DNA from: Acidobacteriaceae bacterium
GTDB taxonomy: Bacteria > Acidobacteriota > Terriglobia > Terriglobales > SbA1
DNA length: 9,514 nucleotides
Direction of reading: 5' to 3'
Assembly (NCBI GenBank): GCA_019237515.1
Contig: JAFAGX010000140.1
Location: 1-9,514, forward strand
Shown in pieces: positions 1-5,441 of this stretch. The notes under the pieces are model-generated. The model did no database searches, was not told the DNA's origin, and worked only from the letters and a program-made list of their open reading frames with translations. Within the stretch, counting starts at the first letter, position 1; every line of letters begins with the position of its first letter. Both the position numbers and the translations under genes were made by a program.

Positions 1-1023
1 GATGTGCAGCGGCGGGATTTTACGATCAACGGCCTGTTGCTTGATCCGATTACGGACCAGGTTCTGGACTTCGTCGGTGGGCGCGAGGACCTTGGAGCCA
101 ACATTATCCGCGCGATCGGCGATCCCGAACAGCGCTTTGCCGAGGACAAGCTCCGCATGCTGCGAGCGGTCCGGTTTGCCGCACGCTTCAATTACACAAT
201 TGAGCCAGCGACATTCGCGGCCGTTCGCAAGCTCGCGTCACAAATTCTTCAAGTTTCGCGCGAGCGCATTCGCGATGAACTCACCAAAGTTCTAACCGAG
301 GGTCACGCCCGCGGCGGTTTTCTTCTGCTCGACGAATCTGGTCTGCTGCACGAAGTCTTGCCGGAGATCGAGGCCATGAAAGGCGTGGCCCAACCTCCCC
401 AGTTTCATCCGGAGGGGGACGTTTTCGTACACACGCTGCTTCTGTTACAGCATCTGCCGCCGCCGTGCTCGCCAACTCTGGCCTGGGGAGCACTGCTGCA
501 CGACGTGGGCAAGCCGCCAACCTTCCGCATAGCGCCCGACCGCATTCGATTCGACGACCACGTGGACGTCGGAGTCAGGATGGCGGAGGAGGTCTGCCGG
601 CGCTTGCGTTTCTCGAATGAAGATACGAAGCAAATTCTGGCGCTGGTGGACAACCACATGCGCTTTGCCGACGTGCAGCGCATGAAAGAGTCGACCTTCA
701 AGCGATTCGTTCGACTGCCACATTTCGATGAACATTTGGAGTTGCATCGGCTCGATTGCCTGGCGAGTCACGGCGATTTGAGTCTGTACGAGTTCACGCG
801 CCACAAGCGCGCGGCGATGCCGCAGTCGGTCATGCGCCCAATTCCGTTACTTACCGGCGAGGACTTGATCTCTGCCGGGTACAAACCCGGGCCGCAGTTT
901 AAGCAGATTTTGGCAGCGGTAGAAGACGGGCAGCTTGAGGGGCGGCTGCAGAACCAACAGGAAGCCATGAATATGGTGCTTCGCGAATTTCCTCTTTCGG
1001 CACCGACGCAAGCTCAGCGCTGA
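1..1023 (+). CDS. CCA-adding enzyme / poly(A) polymerase-type tRNA nucleotidyltransferase with HD domain (5' truncated)
   Basis: Class II nucleotidyltransferase that adds or repairs the 3' CCA end of tRNAs in the cytoplasm. The frame is open from the first base (Asp-Val-Gln-Arg-Arg-Asp), so the real start lies upstream; a GTG at 4 is an internal valine. The first visible residues carry the family motif RRDFTIN followed by LLLDP. The catalytic GG...RRD and DxD motifs of the head domain must lie outside the window. RMLRAVRFAARF, about residues 51-62 counted from base 4, is the conserved RNA-binding-domain helix. An HD phosphohydrolase domain follows: H143, HD at 166-167, H186 and H218. The C-terminus has the LLTGEDLI...KPGP segment and a QLEG end typical of HD-containing CCA enzymes. 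Family membership is secure. Whether it adds all of CCA, only part of it, or poly(A) cannot be told from this piece. Confidence 0.93.
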   Translation, partial: DVQRRDFTINGLLLDPITDQVLDFVGGREDLGANIIRAIGDPEQRFAEDKLRMLRAVRFAARFNYTIEPATFAAVRKLASQILQVSRERIRDELTKVLTEGHARGGFLLLDESGLLHEVLPEIEAMKGVAQPPQFHPEGDVFVHTLLLLQHLPPPCSPTLAWGALLHDVGKPPTFRIAPDRIRFDDHVDVGVRMAEEVCRRLRFSNEDTKQILALVDNHMRFADVQRMKESTFKRFVRLPHFDEHLELHRLDCLASHGDLSLYEFTRHKRAAMPQSVMRPIPLLTGEDLISAGYKPGPQFKQILAAVEDGQLEGRLQNQQEAMNMVLREFPLSAPTQAQR

Positions 1024-1223
1024 TCCAAATCGGGAAAAATCGCAGGATGAGACGGAAATCATGGCTTGGGCGCATATCTTGTCAAGCCCCCTCTTCGACA
1101 AGAAATCCTATAAGTTGCTGAACCTGTTCAAGAAATAATTCTCCAAACTGTGTCATAAGACCCTGGGCAAAACTGCTAATCTGAAAATAGAGGGAGAATT
1201 CGCGGGTCTGATGAGATCTGAGG
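1024..1223. other. Intergenic region upstream of gatC
   Basis: Two hundred bases without a credible gene. It presumably contains the promoter and leader of gatC, but I could not place a convincing -35/-10 pair. A 7-bp inverted repeat, TCTTGTC (1077-1083) with GACAAGA (1097-1103), flanks a C-rich 13-base loop. A second small palindrome, TGAAC-CT-GTTCA, lies near 1118-1129. The stretch GCATATCTTGTCAAGCCCC near 1072-1090 resembles sequence I associate with intergenic repeats in acidobacterial genomes, but that is recollection only. Confidence 0.4.
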
Positions 1224-1565
1224 ATGAAAGTCGCTGAGCAGGACGTCGCATACGTTGCTGATCTTGCCAATTTGGAATTGAATGGCGAGGAACGCGCACG
1301 CCTGCAGCATGAGCTGAATTCGATCCTCGACTATATCGATCGCTTGAACGAGGTGGACACGGCGAATGTGCCGCCGATGACGCAAGTCGAAGAAGCGTAC
1401 GGTAAAACTTTCGAAAATCAGAGTGCGGACCGTTTCTCCTACGCCAGCCGGGACGACATTGTGGAGGGCCTTCGAAAGTCGCTTCCGCGAGAACTTGCTC
1501 TCGCCAATGCCCCCGAAACGGATGGAACCTTCTTCCGCGTGCCTAAGGTAATTGAAAGAGAATGA
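1224..1565 (+). CDS. gatC: Asp-tRNA(Asn)/Glu-tRNA(Gln) amidotransferase subunit C
   Basis: Small stabilising subunit of the GatCAB complex, which converts misacylated Glu-tRNA(Gln) and Asp-tRNA(Asn) to the amidated forms. GatC wraps around the GatA-GatB interface. The 113-residue product has the family layout. An N-terminal helix runs VAYVADLANLEL; next comes an acidic helix around residues 17-40 containing LNSILDYIDRLNEVDT. Then follows the conserved V-PM switch (VPPMTQVEEA), and the tail carries the DGTFFRVPKVIE motif typical of GatC C-termini. It is slightly longer than the usual 95-100 residues. The ATG at 1224 fits the family N-terminus. A GAGG sits immediately before it and a GAGAT a little further up, so the ribosome binding site is poor. 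It is followed in the same direction by gatA, but with a 148-base gap that contains an inverted-repeat element. Confidence 0.95.
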   Translation: MKVAEQDVAYVADLANLELNGEERARLQHELNSILDYIDRLNEVDTANVPPMTQVEEAYGKTFENQSADRFSYASRDDIVEGLRKSLPRELALANAPETDGTFFRVPKVIERE

Positions 1566-1573
1566 TATTGATT

Positions 1574-1663
1574 TGTCATTCCGAATCCGCTTTAGCGGTG
1601 AGGAATCTGCTGTTTGCATATTCAGGAAACAGATTCCTCGTCGTGCTGCTCCTCGGAATGACA
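1574..1663. repeat. 90-bp composite inverted repeat (REP/BIME-like) between gatC and gatA
   Basis: The ends are a perfect 11-bp inverted repeat: TGTCATTCCGA at 1574-1584 and TCGGAATGACA at 1653-1663. Inside is a second perfect 10-bp pair: GAGGAATCTG at 1600-1609 and CAGATTCCTC at 1630-1639. The element is therefore two diverged copies of one unit, TGTCATTCCGA-(13 to 15 bases)-GAGGAATCTG, in opposite orientation around a 20-base centre (1610-1629). The left spacer contains its own mini-hairpin, CCGC-TTTA-GCGG (1587-1598). It starts 8 bases after the gatC stop codon and ends 50 bases before gatA. Units of this TCATTCCGA...GAGGAATCT type are, to my knowledge, common dispersed intergenic repeats in Acidobacteriota and some other phyla; copy number in this genome cannot be seen here. 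In RNA it would fold into a branched hairpin between the two cistrons. Confidence 0.8.
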
Positions 1664-1713
1664 CCTCCATTGACCACTAACTACATTCCCACACGAGTAA
1701 CTGAAACTAATCC

Positions 1714-3150
1714 ATGGATCTTAGTTCACTCACGATCGACGCAGCTCGTCTAGCCGTTCAGCAGCGAAGCACAACCGCCGGAGAGTTGGCGGAACGGTAC
1801 TACGCGAAAATCGAGGCCGACGATCCGCAGATTGGTGCATACCTGACTCTTTCGAAAGATCGCGCGCGGGGCAAGGCGGCCGAGATCGACGCTCTGGCAG
1901 CAAAAGGCGAAGAGCTTCCGTCACTGGGCGGCGTACCTGTAGCGATCAAAGATGTGATGGTCACGCGCGGAGTGCGCACCACCGTGGGATCGAGAATTCT
2001 CGGCAATTACATCCCGCCGTACGACTGCACCGCCGTGTCCCGATTGGAGGCTGCTGGCGCGGTTGTGCTGGGAAAAACCAACTGCGATGAATTTGCCATG
2101 GGATCGTCGAACGAGAATTCGGCATGGCGTCCGGTTCACAACCCGCGCGACTTGACCCGCGTTCCCGGTGGGTCTTCCGGCGGCTCGGCCGCTGCCGTAG
2201 CCGCGGACATGGCGTTGGCAGCCCTTGGCTCAGACACCGGTGGTTCCATCCGGCAACCGGCTTCATTCTGCGGGGTGGTCGGGCTCATGCCGACGTATGG
2301 GCGCGTTTCGCGCTACGGTCTGATTGCGTTCGCGTCGTCGCTCGACCATATCGGCCCGCTTACCAAAACCGTGAAGGATGCCGCGATCGTGCTTCGAGCA
2401 ATTGCAGGTCGTGATCCGATGGACTCCACTTCCGCCGATTTGCCGGTTCCAGACTACGTTGCTGAACTGGAAAAACCAATTCAGGCGTTCAAGATTGGAA
2501 TCGCCCAGGAATATTTCGGAGACGGTTTGGACGGCGAGGTTCAGACCGCGGTGGAATCTGCCATCGAAAAGCTGGCTCAACTCGGGTGTGAGATCGTACC
2601 CGTATCTCTGCCTCACACGAAGTATGCGATTCCGACGTACTACATCGTTGCGACTGCGGAAGCATCATCGAATCTCGCTCGCTATGACGGAGTTCGTTAC
2701 GGTTTGCGCGCAAAAGGCGGGCGTGCGCTCTCAGAAATGTATCGCATGACCCGAGCGCAGGGATTCGGCACGGAAGTGAAGCGCCGAATTATGCTCGGCA
2801 CGTACGCGCTCAGCGCCGGCTACTACGATGCCTATTATCTGAAGGCACAGAAAGTTCGTACACTTCTGGCACAGGATTTCCGCGAAGCTTTCCAAAAAGT
2901 CGATGCGATTGTGACCCCGACGAGCCCAACTGCGGCGTTTAAGCTCGGCGAGAAAGTGGATGATCCCTTGGCAATGTATCTGGCAGACATCTACACGGTA
3001 ACAGCCGATCTCGCCGGCATTCCGGGAATTTCCATCCCCTGCGGAGCGACTAAAGAAAAGCTGCCGATTGGATTGCAGATTCTCGGCAAGCATTTCGATG
3101 AGGGCACGATTCTGCGCATAGCACACGCGTACGAACAGTCCGCACGCTGA
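1714..3150 (+). CDS. gatA: Asp-tRNA(Asn)/Glu-tRNA(Gln) amidotransferase subunit A (amidase)
   Basis: Glutaminase subunit of GatCAB: it releases ammonia from glutamine and feeds it to GatB for transamidation of Glu-tRNA(Gln)/Asp-tRNA(Asn). The 478-residue product is full length for the family. The amidase-signature catalytic triad is intact: Lys79 in VAIKD, the cis-serine Ser154 in PGGSSGGS, and nucleophile Ser178 in DTGGSIRQP. These match the classical GatA numbering. The segments KTNCDEFAMGSSNENSA and PTYGRVSRYGL are diagnostic of GatA rather than of generic amidases. The ATG at 1714 gives the expected N-terminus (MDLSSLTIDAARLAV), but no clear Shine-Dalgarno precedes it (GAGTAACTGAAACTAATCC). 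Expression probably depends on read-through from gatC past the inverted-repeat element, or on an unseen local promoter. gatB does not follow; a converging gene begins 28 bases downstream. Confidence 0.97.
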   Translation: MDLSSLTIDAARLAVQQRSTTAGELAERYYAKIEADDPQIGAYLTLSKDRARGKAAEIDALAAKGEELPSLGGVPVAIKDVMVTRGVRTTVGSRILGNYIPPYDCTAVSRLEAAGAVVLGKTNCDEFAMGSSNENSAWRPVHNPRDLTRVPGGSSGGSAAAVAADMALAALGSDTGGSIRQPASFCGVVGLMPTYGRVSRYGLIAFASSLDHIGPLTKTVKDAAIVLRAIAGRDPMDSTSADLPVPDYVAELEKPIQAFKIGIAQEYFGDGLDGEVQTAVESAIEKLAQLGCEIVPVSLPHTKYAIPTYYIVATAEASSNLARYDGVRYGLRAKGGRALSEMYRMTRAQGFGTEVKRRIMLGTYALSAGYYDAYYLKAQKVRTLLAQDFREAFQKVDAIVTPTSPTAAFKLGEKVDDPLAMYLADIYTVTADLAGIPGISIPCGATKEKLPIGLQILGKHFDEGTILRIAHAYEQSAR

Positions 3151-3169
3151 GATCCGAACCGCATCTCGG
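3147..3169. terminator. Weak hairpin at the gatA / FmdE-like convergent junction
   Basis: CTGAGAT (3147-3153, overlapping the gatA stop codon) can pair with ATCTCGG (3163-3169) through seven pairs including one T-G wobble, around a 9-base loop. It sits exactly between two converging genes. There is no T-tract on either side, so it is at best a poor intrinsic terminator. Confidence 0.25.
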
Positions 3170-3178
3170 GAAGATTTG

Positions 3179-3760
3179 CTAAAGCGGCTCGTAGTACCGC
3201 TCGCCGGCGCAGCTGCGGCAAAGTACTTTGCTTTCACGCCGAACTTCGCGGCGAAAGTTGATGCCTTCGCCGCAAACATCGCAAACAATTCGTTCACCTT
3301 TGTAGCCTGGAAATTCTTCTGGAGGCAGTTCGACCTTCACCCACTGCGTGGTGAATAGGTCGTCATCCGAGATTTCGCGATAAGCCAGCATTTGCTGGCT
3401 GTTTTTGTCGCTGATTTCAGGATGCATTTGGCGGGCCAGCGCTTTCGACGATTCTTTAGCGGCGATCCGCACCGCTTTTCCGGTGCTGACGTCAACGAAG
3501 GTTGCCGCCACTTTTCCCCAATCGCGGAATTTCAGCGCCCGTTTGCCCAATCGGCAGCCGGTGACAACGGCCACGGCGTCCGTGGCACATCGATCGATTT
3601 CTACGAACGTGACTAGCCGCTTCCGGTCCTTACCACGAGGATCGTCGATGCCCAGCTTCGCCAAGCCGAGCATGGCAAGGCGGACGCCCAATACCTGCCC
3701 GGCACACAGATGACCGTGAGCTTGTTCGGCCTCACTCAGATATTCGTCCAGGGATCGCAT
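3179..3760 (-). CDS. FmdE-like domain protein with C-terminal zinc ribbon
   Basis: The 193-residue product begins with a domain of the FmdE family, named after formylmethanofuran dehydrogenase subunit E but widespread in non-methanogens, where the role is mostly unknown. The diagnostic N-terminal metal site HGHLCAGQ (H15, H17, C19) is followed by EIDRCATDAV (C58), VTGCRLGKRALKFRDWGK (C69) and an ATFVD strand, all in family order. The C-terminus adds a compact four-cysteine zinc ribbon, CDVCGE (C160, C163) and CRSCAGE (C181, C184), of the DksA/TraR-like type often fused to FmdE domains. No signal peptide is present, so it is probably a cytoplasmic metal-binding protein. I chose the ATG at 3760, which gives MRSLDEYLSEAEQAHGHLC, the usual FmdE beginning. 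An upstream ATG at 3793 would add MSSGFSFFELA and overlap the neighbour's ribosome site. Neither start has a clear Shine-Dalgarno. The biochemical function is not assignable from sequence; C1 or molybdopterin metabolism is possible but unsupported by the neighbours. Confidence 0.88.
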   Translation of the reverse strand: MRSLDEYLSEAEQAHGHLCAGQVLGVRLAMLGLAKLGIDDPRGKDRKRLVTFVEIDRCATDAVAVVTGCRLGKRALKFRDWGKVAATFVDVSTGKAVRIAAKESSKALARQMHPEISDKNSQQMLAYREISDDDLFTTQWVKVELPPEEFPGYKGERIVCDVCGEGINFRREVRRESKVLCRSCAGERYYEPL

Positions 3761-3773
3761 TGCTAATTCAAAA

Positions 3774-3780
3774 AAGGAGA
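3774..3780 (+). promoter_or_regulatory. Shine-Dalgarno for the lipoprotein gene
   Basis: AAGGAGA lies with its GGAG core 7 bases before the ATG at 3787. It decides the start: the frame is open further upstream to a TTG at 3760, but that codon has no ribosome site and would put charged residues before the signal peptide. Confidence 0.8.
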
Positions 3781-3786
3781 AACCAG

Positions 3787-4362
3787 ATGACATGTAATTC
3801 TAGATCGAAAACACTCTTAATGATGCTGCTATGCCTGTCGCTGATAGCCACAGGTTGCACGGCACAGTGGATCAAGGTCGCCCTTGCCGATCTCCCGGTG
3901 CTCGCGCAAATGGCTTTGAACATCGGCAGTCTCGTTACGACATTGCAGTCCGGCAAACCGCTCAGTTCCGGCGATACCGCAGCCATCCAAAACATCGCAA
4001 ACCAGGCAAATCGGGATCTTCATCTGCTTCAGTCTCTTTATGACGAGTACGAAGCAAATCCGAGCACCTCGGCAACTCAAAAAATCCAGAACGCAATCGC
4101 TGACCTCAACCAGAATTTGCCGGCAGTGTTGCAGGCCGCACACATTGCTGACCCCGCGCTCTCTGCGAAGGTCACAGCGGCCGTTAACCTCATCTTGACC
4201 ACAGTAAATGGCTTCGCTGCACTCATTCCGCAGCAAACCGGAACAGCCAGCGCGAAAGAAGTCACACGCAAACCGAAGACGGTTCCCCAAGCAGCCGATC
4301 TGAAAAAACGATGGAACGAAGAAGTATGTGGTACGACACAAATAGGCTGTGAGATGAGATAG
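3787..4362 (+). CDS. Predicted lipoprotein, function unknown
   Basis: I do not recognise this 191-residue protein. Its N-terminus is a lipoprotein signal peptide: Arg6 and Lys8, a hydrophobic stretch LLMMLLCLSLIA (10-21), then the lipobox-like ATGC with the lipidation cysteine at residue 24. The mature part is predicted mostly alpha-helical. It has alanine-, leucine- and asparagine-rich segments such as AAIQNIANQANRDLHLLQSL (65-84) and QNAIADLNQNLPAVLQAAHI (101-120), so it may be a small helical bundle anchored to a membrane. The basic tail after residue 158 contains two further cysteines (181, 188) that could form a disulfide. Anchoring in the inner or outer membrane facing the periplasm is inferred. 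The gene is divergent from the FmdE-like gene with 26 bases between the start codons, and convergent with the phosphatidyltransferase gene. Confidence 0.75.
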   Translation: MTCNSRSKTLLMMLLCLSLIATGCTAQWIKVALADLPVLAQMALNIGSLVTTLQSGKPLSSGDTAAIQNIANQANRDLHLLQSLYDEYEANPSTSATQKIQNAIADLNQNLPAVLQAAHIADPALSAKVTAAVNLILTTVNGFAALIPQQTGTASAKEVTRKPKTVPQAADLKKRWNEEVCGTTQIGCEMR

Positions 4363-4374
4363 GTACTTGGCTGC

Positions 4375-4427
4375 CACACGCTGCAGCTCGTAAATGTGGG
4401 TTCTGTTAAAACGAGCTGTGGCGTGTG
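4375..4427. terminator. 16-bp hairpin between converging lipoprotein and PgsA-like genes
   Basis: CACACGCTGCAGCTCG (4375-4390) pairs with CGAGCTGTGGCGTGTG (4412-4427): 14 Watson-Crick pairs with two adjacent G-T wobbles in the middle, around a 21-base loop. It begins 12 bases after the lipoprotein stop codon and lies 34 bases beyond the phosphatidyltransferase stop, so it could act on both transcripts. No T-tract follows on either strand, so it may be a processing or stability hairpin, or part of a repeat, rather than a standard intrinsic terminator. Confidence 0.5.
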
Positions 4428-4461
4428 CTTCAGGGCCGCTTTCAGGTCCCGCCATCGAGGA

Positions 4462-5037
4462 CTAAAGATGGGATGATGCGTGGGGTACTGCGCGCAGGCG
4501 GTGCCCCACGATGAAGGTATAGTGCAGCCATGAAATGATGGTGAAAGCAAATACTGCGCGCAAACATGTAGTCCGCGTAATGGCAATCCATCGGTTCGGT
4601 TCCAGTTGCAGCATCAGAACAAAGAATACCGCGGCGACCTGAGCAAACGTGTTTGCCTTGCCGAAAATGCTCGGTCTGAAGTCGCGCAAGCCCGCAATCG
4701 CGTACAGCACCGCGCTAACGACCAGCATGGCGATGTCCCGGCTGAAGACTAGAACCGTAAACTTCCAGGGAATTTTGTGCAGGATGGAAAGGACCAGGAA
4801 CACCGTGCTCAGTAGTAGCTTATCCGCAATGGGATCGAGATACTGCCCAAGCAAAGTTTGTTGTTTGAGCGTCCGCGCCAACAAACCGTCTAGACCGTCG
4901 CTGAGGCCCGCCAGCACGAACAGGATCAACGCCGCTTTGTAATGCCCTTCCACGAGCTTGATGATGATGAAGGGCAGAAAAATCATCCGCATCAGCGTAA
5001 GCTGATTCGGAAAGCTGAAGACTTGCGATAACCTCAC
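4462..5037 (-). CDS. CDP-alcohol phosphatidyltransferase, PgsA-like
   Basis: Inner-membrane enzyme that transfers a phosphatidyl group from CDP-diacylglycerol to an alcohol. It most resembles phosphatidylglycerophosphate synthase, the first step of phosphatidylglycerol synthesis. The complete family signature D-x2-D-G-x2-A-R-x8-G-x3-D-x3-D is present, with D47, D50, G51, A54, R55, G64, D68 and D72. The N-terminus FPNQLTLMRMIFLPF is PgsA-like (usual form: PNxLTxxR). Hydrophobic segments near residues 17-27, 34-46, 74-87, 93-115, 129-144 and 160-178 fit about six membrane helices. Length (191) is normal for PgsA. The start is GTG at 5037, preceded by AGGGGG at 5043-5048 (minus strand), spaced 5 bases. 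The C-terminal tail after residue 178 is unusual: it repeats the LRAV stretch seen at 159-162 and overlaps an inverted repeat. The polar substrate (glycerol-3-phosphate or another alcohol) is not proven by the motif. Confidence 0.9.
   Translation of the reverse strand: MRLSQVFSFPNQLTLMRMIFLPFIIIKLVEGHYKAALILFVLAGLSDGLDGLLARTLKQQTLLGQYLDPIADKLLLSTVFLVLSILHKIPWKFTVLVFSRDIAMLVVSAVLYAIAGLRDFRPSIFGKANTFAQVAAVFFVLMLQLEPNRWIAITRTTCLRAVFAFTIISWLHYTFIVGHRLRAVPHASSHL
4479..4510. repeat. 10-bp inverted repeat inside the 3' end of the PgsA-like gene
   Basis: CGTGGGGTAC (4479-4488) pairs with GTGCCCCACG (4501-4510) with one T-G wobble and a 12-base loop. It encodes the last residues of the phosphatidyltransferase (around RLRAVPHA), which lie beyond the conserved membrane domain. 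Confidence 0.5.
4486..4562. repeat. 11-bp direct repeat TACTGCGCGCA in the PgsA-like gene
   Basis: TACTGCGCGCA occurs at 4486-4496 and again at 4552-4562, exactly 66 bases apart. It is therefore in frame and encodes LRAV twice (residues 159-162 and 181-184 of the phosphatidyltransferase). This could be a small duplication or chance. Confidence 0.6.
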
Positions 5038-5296
5038 CGACGCCCCCTGAATCCACCCGCTTGCCGATTGTAAACAATTGCTTCAGTGGAATCTGCCGTG
5101 CCTGGAGGCCAACATTGGTTTGGCAACAACCCCGGAATTGTAAACGGCGGATCTCGCCCCAAACACATCCCAAAACCGTGACGTATTTAGTTTGGTGCCA
5201 CCCAGCTACACAGCCGCAATTTTCGCTAACAACTTTGTGAAATCTCTCCACCTTTTTCGGGGTTTCTGCGTCTAACTCAACAATATCGTTTTTGTA

Positions 5297-5353
5297 TTGC
5301 AACACTGTCTGTTTGTCCCGATTTCGGACATGAATTTTTCACTTTTGCAACAC
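5297..5353. repeat. Duplicated motif TTGCAACAC upstream of the winged-helix gene
   Basis: Perfect 9-base direct repeats lie at 5297-5305 and 5345-5353, 48 bases start to start, on the same face direction relative to the downstream gene. They bracket the TGTCC dyad at 5314-5330. The arrangement suits a regulatory region, but the binding factor is unknown. Confidence 0.4.
5314..5330. promoter_or_regulatory. Candidate operator, dyad TGTCC-N7-GGACA
   Basis: Perfect 5-bp inverted repeat with a 7-base centre in a T-rich region upstream of the winged-helix gene. The size and symmetry suit a dimeric regulator; no known consensus is matched. Confidence 0.25.
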
Positions 5354-5395
5354 GTCCACACTGACGGAACCTTCAGTAAGGGGGTTGCGTATCCG

Positions 5396-5415
5396 GTGCA
5401 AGGGAGCGTTTGCAC
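5396..5415 (+). promoter_or_regulatory. Small leader hairpin before the winged-helix gene
   Basis: GTGCAA (5396-5401) pairs with TTGCAC (5410-5415) around an 8-base loop. It ends 15 bases before the GGAGAGGG ribosome binding site (5431-5438) and, if transcribed, would sit in the 5' leader. Confidence 0.3.
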
Positions 5416-5441
5416 GGCGGCGGAGACTCTGGAGAGGGTTT

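Larger units (their letters stand above)
5038..5441. other. Non-coding region between divergent PgsA-like and winged-helix genes
   Basis: About 400 bases without a supportable gene; it must hold promoters for both divergent genes. On the minus strand, GTTTACAAT occurs twice (complement at 5067-5075 and 5137-5145), each with a -10-like TACAAT. The proximal copy is part of the palindrome ATTGT-AA-ACAAT (5067-5078), 30 bases before the GTG start. No matching -35 is convincing. Near the winged-helix gene lie a duplicated TTGCAACAC, a TGTCC-N7-GGACA dyad and a small leader hairpin, listed separately. Confidence 0.5.

Noticed and set aside
1118..1129. GAAC-CT-GTTC as a LexA (SOS) box
   Set aside because: The Gram-positive type LexA box needs four bases between GAAC and GTTC; here there are two, and gatC is not an SOS gene.
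1176..1670. 164-codon minus-strand open frame
   Set aside because: Covers gatC in antisense and the palindromic element; no ribosome site or motif.
1562..1753. 63-codon plus-strand open frame overlapping the gatC stop
   Set aside because: It is made mostly of the inverted-repeat element and runs into gatA out of frame; not a gene.
2731..3297. 188-codon minus-strand open frame
   Set aside because: Antisense to the conserved 3' half of gatA and running into the FmdE-like gene in another frame; no recognisable features.
3761..3793. Upstream ATG at 3793 as the FmdE-like start
   Set aside because: It adds a non-family N-terminus (MSSGFSFFELA) and would overlap the lipoprotein's ribosome site and start; the ATG at 3760 matches the family beginning better.
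3829..4455. 208-codon minus-strand open frame
   Set aside because: Antisense to the lipoprotein gene, which has a strong ribosome site and a signal peptide; the cysteine-rich translation looks like a shadow.
4820..5305. 161-codon minus-strand open frame covering part of the non-coding region
   Set aside because: Starts with GTG without a ribosome site and continues out of frame through the PgsA-like gene; composition looks random.
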